From assembly GCA_021613375.1 (NCBI GenBank), contig CM038717.1, positions 40,795,628 through 40,859,627 on the forward strand: a stretch of DNA of 64,000 nt, read 5' to 3'. Each line of letters begins with the position of its first letter. Position 1 is the stretch's first letter. The stretch comes from Megaleporinus macrocephalus. Lineage: Eukaryota; Chordata; Actinopteri; Characiformes; Anostomidae. A program made the translations under genes and the position numbers. Shown one piece after another: positions 59,029 to 64,000 of this stretch. Below the pieces are notes generated by a model that did no database searches, was not told the origin of the DNA, and saw nothing but the letters and a program-made list of their open reading frames with translations.

Positions 59029-60199
59029 CACAGCCCTAATTCCTAAAAGTTGGGATGCTGTGTAAACTGTAAGTAAATGTAAATAAAAACAGAATGCAAT
59101 CATTTGCAAATCTCATAGACCCATAATTTATTTATGATAGAGCATGGAAGACATTTCAGATGCTGAAGGTTGGGGGAAAAAAAAAAAAAAACATTGTTCA
59201 CATTTCACATTTCCATGGTGATGGACGCAGTGTTCTGATAAAGTTTGTGGTTAATTTGTGGTTTACTGTCTTGTTGAAGTATAGAAGGTCTTCTCTGAGA
59301 GAGACGCTGTCTGGATGGAGCAGATGTTGTTCTAAAACCTCTGTTTACTGTTCAGCACTGATAGAGTCTCTCCAGATGTGTAAGTCGCTCACGCTACAGA
59401 CGCTAATGCAGCTCCAGACCATCAGAGATACAGGTTTCTATACAGTCCACCAATAACAAGCTGGACAATCTCTCTCTCTCTCTCCTCTTGAGTCTGAAGG
59501 ACACAGGGTCCATGGTTTCCCCAAAACAAATGTCAAATTATGATTCATCTGATCCCAGAACAGTTTTCCATTTTGCCTCAATCCAGTTTAAAGGAACTTT
59601 GGGAACTTTGGGCCGGAGAAGACGGCAACGCTTCTGGATCGTGGCTTCTTCTTTACGTGATCCAGTGTTCAGAGGTAGCGATTTCTGGACGTTTCTGAGC
59701 TCATGCAGTGATTTCCAGAACAGAATCAGGCCTGTGTTTAATGCGATGCCATCTGAGGGCCTGAAGATCACAAGCATCCAATCCTGATCGTCGGCCTTGC
59801 CCCTTGCGCACAGGGATTTTTCCAGAGTCTCTAAATCTCTTGATAATATTGTACACTGTAGATGGTCTTTGCAATTTTTCTAAAATTGTTCTACAATTTG
59901 GTTTTCTCACAGATTGTTGACCCTCTGACCATCCTTGCTTTTCAGAGACTCTTTCAGATAGTCTCTAAAATGCTCTTTTCATGCCCAGTCATGCACCGTA
60001 GTTGTAAATTGCTCCACCGCTTACTTTTCCAGCCTTCCGAGTTAACAATTTTCATGAAATGTTAAAATGTCTCACTTTTAACGTCCGATATGTGTTCTGT
60101 GTTCTATTGTGAATGTAATACAGGACTGTGAGATTTGCAAATCATTGCATTCTATTTTTATTTAAACAGTGTCCCAACCTTTTTGGACCTGGGGTTGTA
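59029..60199 (-). mobile_element. Tc1-like transposon with long inverted termini, inactive
   Basis: The left end has cctaattcctaaaagttggg then atgctgtgt, and aaacagaatgcaatcatttg then caaatctca. The right end on the complement has tacaaccccaggtccaaaaa then ggttgggac and atagaatgcaatgatttgca then aatctca. Termini of roughly 130-150 bp are inverted. The transposase is read on the minus strand (59190-59910) with stops and frameshifts. Confidence 0.75.
59520..59910 (-). pseudogene. Tc1-like transposase, broken
   Basis: On the minus strand, 59910-59701 encodes the end of the second helix-turn-helix domain (STVYNIIKRFRDSGKI, then the basic RKGQGRR linker). 59777-59538 encodes the approach to the catalytic core (KRCRLLRPKVPKV, WIEAKWKTVLGSDES). 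The Asp in GSDES sits at the first catalytic Asp, with Trp changed to Gly before it. The two frames differ, so a frameshift separates them. Past 59538 only scattered pieces remain (GGLYRNLYL, a WSG stretch), and the later catalytic residues are gone. Confidence 0.7.
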
Positions 60200-61028
60200 T
60201 ATGAGCCTAATCTAGCACCAGTAAGCCAGCTACATTGGGCGTTCCAACACTAACATGTTATTTAAGTGGGTATGGTGTGAAGGCTTGTTTAGGAAGTCAT
60301 GAAGGCGGTAAGTACTAAGCTTAAAAAAGCGAGAGCAGTGTTAAAATACAGAATTCAAAGTTTTACACGCTGTTTGACTGACGTGCCTCACCAGGGCTGG
60401 ACCGCCAGATCTGATCCAACTCGAAGTTGCTGAGCTGTTTCCAACAAGAAGTAGGCCAGCCAGATGAGAGCGAAACTACAAGCTTGCAACTTGAGAAAAG
60501 AGAGACGCTAACAGACTGGCAGGCAGCTGGAACCGTTCGTCATGGGAGTGAGTGCTGAAGGTCGCTTGGGGGGGCGCATGAGATCATCGGATGGTGGCAG
60601 TGGGCAGAGAAAAACAGAGCAAAATTAGACTAGATGTAGAGTCAGGAAAACAACACTGCCCTTCAGGGACTTGGAAAGCCCTCAGCAGGCCTCAGAGTCA
60701 AGCGCTGGACATTAAATCTGGATAAAACGAGGGACTGAACGTGAAAGAAGGAGCAGGCCGGAGGAGAACCTGTGCTGAGGATTGCTGTAGGGACTGTAGG
60801 GAGGGAAGGTATGGAGTATCTCTCACAGGGCGAGAGGGAATCCTTTCACAATGCTTGGAAAGAGTCATATGGTCTCAGTCAAAGATATATGTGTAGCTCT
60901 AGGCTGACACCTAGTGGTCAAAAACACAACAACAGCAGGAGAAGGCAGAAAATAAAGAAAGTCATTATGGACCAGCGTATCATCTGGAACTACACCTTCA
61001 GTTCTTGAGTTCTTGCATGAGCTGTATC
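60200..61028. other. Intergenic, no gene recognised
   Basis: The plus-strand frame 60772-61008 has no domain I recognise. The stretch 60975-61050 shares gcgtatcatctg and aggatctgccaaagatca with the complement of 63093-63175 (see findings). Confidence 0.4.
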
Positions 61029-61046
61029 AGGATCTGCCAAAGATCA
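61029..61046 (+). repeat. Outer inverted repeat, left arm
   Basis: aggatctgccaaagatca, 18 of 18 bases inverted at 63093-63110. Confidence 0.85.
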
Positions 61047-61354
61047 AGATTGTGATGTATATCTCATCTTTCAGACGTTACTATCAGCACCGAGGAGTAA
61101 AGTAAGAACCGTGTTGATCAGACTTGCAGTATTTACTGTCCTATTCACGCTCGCTGCTGAAGGTCAGGCTCTTCGCCAGCACATGTTGTAGCTTGTCTGG
61201 AGCAACGAGTGACTAGAAGCAATGTTGTGACACTCATTAGAACTTGAACGTCGTGGAAGTGAATTCTGTAGTTACATTTATTTTCTTATAAAAATATTAA
61301 AACGTATTAAGCATTTATTCAAGATGGTGGCCATGTTCGGGAGTTAGCCTAAAA

Positions 61355-61392
61355 GATAGACCCTCTCACCCGTTACCTGCTGGGGTATTCAG
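61355..61392 (+). repeat. Inner inverted repeat, left arm
   Basis: The 38 bases include tcacccgttacctgctgggg then tattcag; 36 of 38 match the complement of 62927-62964. Confidence 0.9.
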
Positions 61393-61447
61393 GTACGTCA
61401 TTTTCCTTTCTGGAATAAAAGGGCGTCCTGAGACTTTTGACCCTGTA

Positions 61448-61642
61448 CATCACTCCATACTGGACCTGCACACGGCCAGAACCAGGAAATGGGCAGAAAA
61501 CATCGTCCGTGATCCATCACACCCTGGACATCAGCTGTTCCAGTATCTTCCATCAGGTCGGCGTTTCAGCCAGTTGATGATCAAGACCTCCAGACTTCAG
61601 AGAAGCTTCTTCCCTCACGCCATCACACTCATGAACAGCTGA
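61448..61642 (+). pseudogene. C-terminal end of a LINE reverse transcriptase
   Basis: The plus-strand frame gives ARTRKWAENIVRDPSHPGHQ, LFQYLPSGRRFSQ, then SRLQRSFFPHAITLMNS and a stop at 61640-61642. The DPSHP, LPSGRR and F(V/F)P-A-I-x-L-x-N motifs are typical of the last residues of several non-LTR retrotransposon proteins. No break occurs in these 64 codons, but everything upstream is missing. The following 58-bp array and tail form its 3' UTR. Confidence 0.75.
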
Positions 61643-61667
61643 ACTTCAAACACTACATTCTGGATAC

Positions 61668-62926
61668 AGTCTACTACATACATCCATATCCAGATGTTCT
61701 CTCACTCTTCTTTCTCTGTACAGTCTACTACATACATACATCCATATCCAGATGTTCTCTCACTCTTCTTTCTCTGTACAGTCTACTACATACATACATC
61801 CATATCCAGATGTTCTCTCACTCTTCTTTCTCTGTACAGTCTACTACATACATACATCCATATCCAGATGTTCTCTCACTCTTCTTTCACTGTAGTCTAC
61901 TACATACATACATCCATATCCAGATGTTCTCTCACTCTTCTTTCTCTGTACAGTCCACTACATTAATACATCCATATCCAGATGTTCTCTCACTCTTCTT
62001 TCTCTGTACAGTCTACTACATAAATACATCCATATCCAGATGTTCTCTCACTCTTCTTTCTCTGTACAGTCTACTACATACATACATATCCAGATGTTCT
62101 CTCACTCTTCTTTCTCTGTACAGTCTACTACATTAATACATCCATATCCAGATGTTCTCTCACTCTTCTTTCTCTGTACAGTCTACTACATACATACATC
62201 CATATCCAGATGTTCTCTCACTCTTCTTTCTCTGTATAGTCTACTACATACATACATCCATATCCAGATGTTCTCTCACTCTTCTTTCTCTGTACAGTCT
62301 ACTACATACATGCATCATATCCAGATGTTCTCTCACTCTTCTTTCTCTGTACAGTCTACTACATTAATACATCCATATCCAGATGTTCTCTCACTCTTCT
62401 TTCTCTGTACAGTCTACTACATTAATACATCCATATCCAGATGTTCTCTCACTCTTCTTTCTCTGTACAGTCTACTACATACATACATCTCCAGATGTTC
62501 TCTCACTCTTCTTTCTCTGTACAGTCTACTACATACATACATACATCCATATCCAGATGTTCTCTCACTCTTCTTTCTCTGTACAGTCTACTACATAAAT
62601 ACATCCATATCCAGATGTTCTCTCACTCTTCTTTCTCTGTACAGTCTACTACATACATACATACATCCATATCCAGATGTTCTCTCACTCTTCTTTCTCT
62701 GTACAGTCTACTACATAAATACATCCATATCCAGATGTTCTCTCACTCTTCTTTCTCTGTACAGTCTACTACATACATACATATCCAGATGTTCTCTCAC
62801 TCTTCTTTCTCTGTACAGTCTACTACATTAATACATCCATATCCAGATGTTCTCTCACTCTTCTTTCTCTGTACAGTCTACTACATACATACATCCATAT
62901 CCAGATGTTCTCTCACTCTTCTTTCT
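61668..62926 (+). repeat. 58-bp minisatellite inside a LINE 3' UTR, about 22 copies
   Basis: The unit is tctactacatacatacatcc, atatccagatgttctctcac, tcttctttctctgtacag (58 bp). Length varies only in the acat run (acatac, ttaata, acatacatac). It starts right after the LINE stop codon and ends where the LINE tail resumes. Plus-strand frames here are due to the array. Confidence 0.93.
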
Positions 62927-62964
62927 CTGAATACCCCAGCAGGTAACGGGTGAGGGGGGCTATC
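62927..62964 (-). repeat. Inner inverted repeat, right arm
   Basis: Complement of 61355-61392 with two mismatches; also the start of the LINE tail. Confidence 0.9.
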
Positions 62965-63092
62965 TAGGTTGGGTGTGTTTGTTAATTCTGTAATGTCAGT
63001 TATCGTGCACTGTGAGCTTCTGTAACCAAAACACTAATTCCTCGTATGTGTGAGCATACTTGGCCAATAAAATCCGATTCTAATTCTGATAA
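62965..63092 (+). mobile_element. LINE 3' tail
   Basis: Contains ttctgtaaccaaaacactaa, ttcctcgtatgtgtgagcat, acttggccaataaaatccga and a short ttctaattctgat tail. This is the usual 3' end of a fish LINE lineage and pairs with the coding end at 61448-61642. Confidence 0.7.
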
Positions 63093-63110
63093 TGATCTTT
63101 GGCAGATCCT
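63093..63110 (-). repeat. Outer inverted repeat, right arm
   Basis: Perfect complement of 61029-61046. Confidence 0.85.
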
Positions 63111-63249
63111 CATAAAATCTTATGTAGAAAATCTGTATTATGTGTGTGAAGTATCAGCTGATACGCCGGAAGATGTAGTTATGGGCGTGAACTTATAGCG
63201 GAATCTTGATTTAGTACTTAATCAAGAGACAAAATACCAAAATAAAGAT

Positions 63250-63255
63250 TTTATT
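63250..63255 (-). terminator. Poly(A) signal AATAAA of the gene at 63408-63798
   Basis: AATAAA on the minus strand, about 150 bp past the stop codon, in a region without repeats. Confidence 0.6.
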
Positions 63256-63407
63256 GAAGTGCTAAACGATCACACGGTGCACAAACAGAGTTGAGTTGCA
63301 AAAGAAGAATGGAAAGCTTAAAAATACTGTGACAGAAATGTAAACAAATGTGCTTGTTCCCATGATCGGGGTCTCCATGGTGACTGCCTTGATGCTGCAG
63401 TGTGATA

Positions 63408-63798
63408 TCACTTCCTTTTTTGGAGTTCCCTCATGAGGGCGTCCAGCTGTGGGAGCGAAATATCAACAAGTCATCAGTCCAAGAAGAGGAACAGCAGGAT
63501 CATGTCCAGATCTTCGTTTACTGTTCAGTCGTTTAGTTATTAAAGAGACTGAGTTTTATTTTAGGGGCTCTCGTATGAAAACCTGATGTTATGTTTAATG
63601 TACCTGCCTGAAGACAACAGAGGAACATTCTGGCTACACCTGCTGGACATGATACGTATGTATATTAACGCCTCTTTGAAATAAACACTATGAAATAACA
63701 GATGAAGTTCTCACCAGGATGCTCTTCAGGATGTTGGTCCTCAGGGGTCTCAGATAGCTGCACTCTCCCGCTTCACACAGTTTAATCTCCCCCGACAT
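63408..63798 (-). CDS. Last two coding exons of an unidentified gene (partial)
   Basis: On the minus strand, exon 63798-63715 (84 bp) follows an acceptor tract ending ttgtttgttag. It encodes 28 residues from [18 protein letters not shown] to TNILKSIL and ends at ctg|gtgaga, a good donor. After a 268-bp intron, an acceptor tttcgctcccacag opens exon 63446-63408, which encodes [12 protein letters not shown] and a TGA stop. Both junctions are phase 0 and the other two frames of the larger exon contain stops. A poly(A) signal follows. In-frame TAG lies directly before the ATG, so the protein either starts there or, more likely given the acceptor, continues from exons beyond the window. The C-terminus is basic and helical. 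I do not recognise the family. Confidence 0.6.
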
Positions 63799-63844
63799 CT
63801 AACAAACAATGAAGAAAATATAGACCCTCAGTTCACTTCATTAG

Positions 63845-64000
63845 AGACACCTACATCACTGGCCACTTTATCAGAAACACCTACCCTGTACATTTACTTA
63901 CTGGCCACTTTATTAGAAACACCAACCATGTATATTCACTAACTGGCCACTTTATTAGAAAGACCTACCTTGTGCTTCTACTAACTGGCCACTTTATTAG
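63845..64000 (+). repeat. 42-bp minisatellite, ctggccactttattagaaac family, copy D, runs off the right edge
   Basis: Four units, the first diverged (cactggccactttatcagaa), the others close to the consensus seen at 8224. It lies in what would be an intron or upstream flank of the minus-strand gene. Confidence 0.92.

Overview
This 64 kb window is repeat-dominated nuclear DNA from a ray-finned fish, probably an otophysan teleost. The evidence is L2/Rex-type LINE ends, Tc1-like elements, hAT-like elements, a V-type tRNA-derived SINE, a dispersed minisatellite-like family built on ctggccactttattagaaac, and one intact vertebrate glycosyltransferase. There are no bacterial-style operons, CRISPR arrays or prophages.

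Only two host genes can be supported, both on the minus strand. The first is gcnt4, with its whole coding sequence in one exon (34244-35527). It has a splice acceptor directly before the ATG, a first intron full of repeats, and a CpG-rich promoter candidate near 38.1-38.4 kb. The second is an unidentified gene whose last two coding exons lie at 63715-63798 and 63408-63446, with an AATAAA signal at 63250-63255. The rest of that gene lies beyond the right edge.

By my rough tally, more than a third of the window (about 24 kb) is tandem minisatellite, in over twenty arrays with units from 11 to 58 bp. Left to right the largest are: 46-bp units (1-2250), AT-rich 21-bp units (5453-7962, split by a dispersed repeat), 42-bp units (8.2-10.1 kb), 29-bp units (10.5-11.0), 18/21/24-bp G-rich units (13.26-15.51), 20-bp units (17.8-19.4), 31-bp units (21.75-22.67), 20-bp units (23.3-26.5), 33-bp units (40.0-41.5), 30-bp units (45.6-49.0), 27-bp purine-rich units (50.8-51.4), 56-bp, 32-bp and 36-bp units (51.7-56.7), and 58-bp units (61.7-62.9). 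Long open frames across several arrays exist because the unit length is a multiple of three. They are not genes.

Between the arrays lie transposon remains: LINE 3' ends at 2.25, 20.3 and 61.4 kb, Tc1 transposase fragments at 5.0, 21.3, 22.7 and 59.7 kb, three copies of a Tc1-derived short element, several MITE families with readable terminal inverted repeats, and a hAT-like insertion with an 8-bp target duplication (57746-58570).

The most interesting theme is that several arrays can be traced to a piece of a dispersed element. Two different segments of the same SINE family appear to have seeded the 20-bp array (its Pol III A-box head) and the 30-bp array (its central domain). The end of a MITE appears to have seeded the 2.25-kb GGTGGTGATG array, and the 58-bp array lies inside a LINE 3' UTR. 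The window reads as a record of minisatellite birth from transposable elements.
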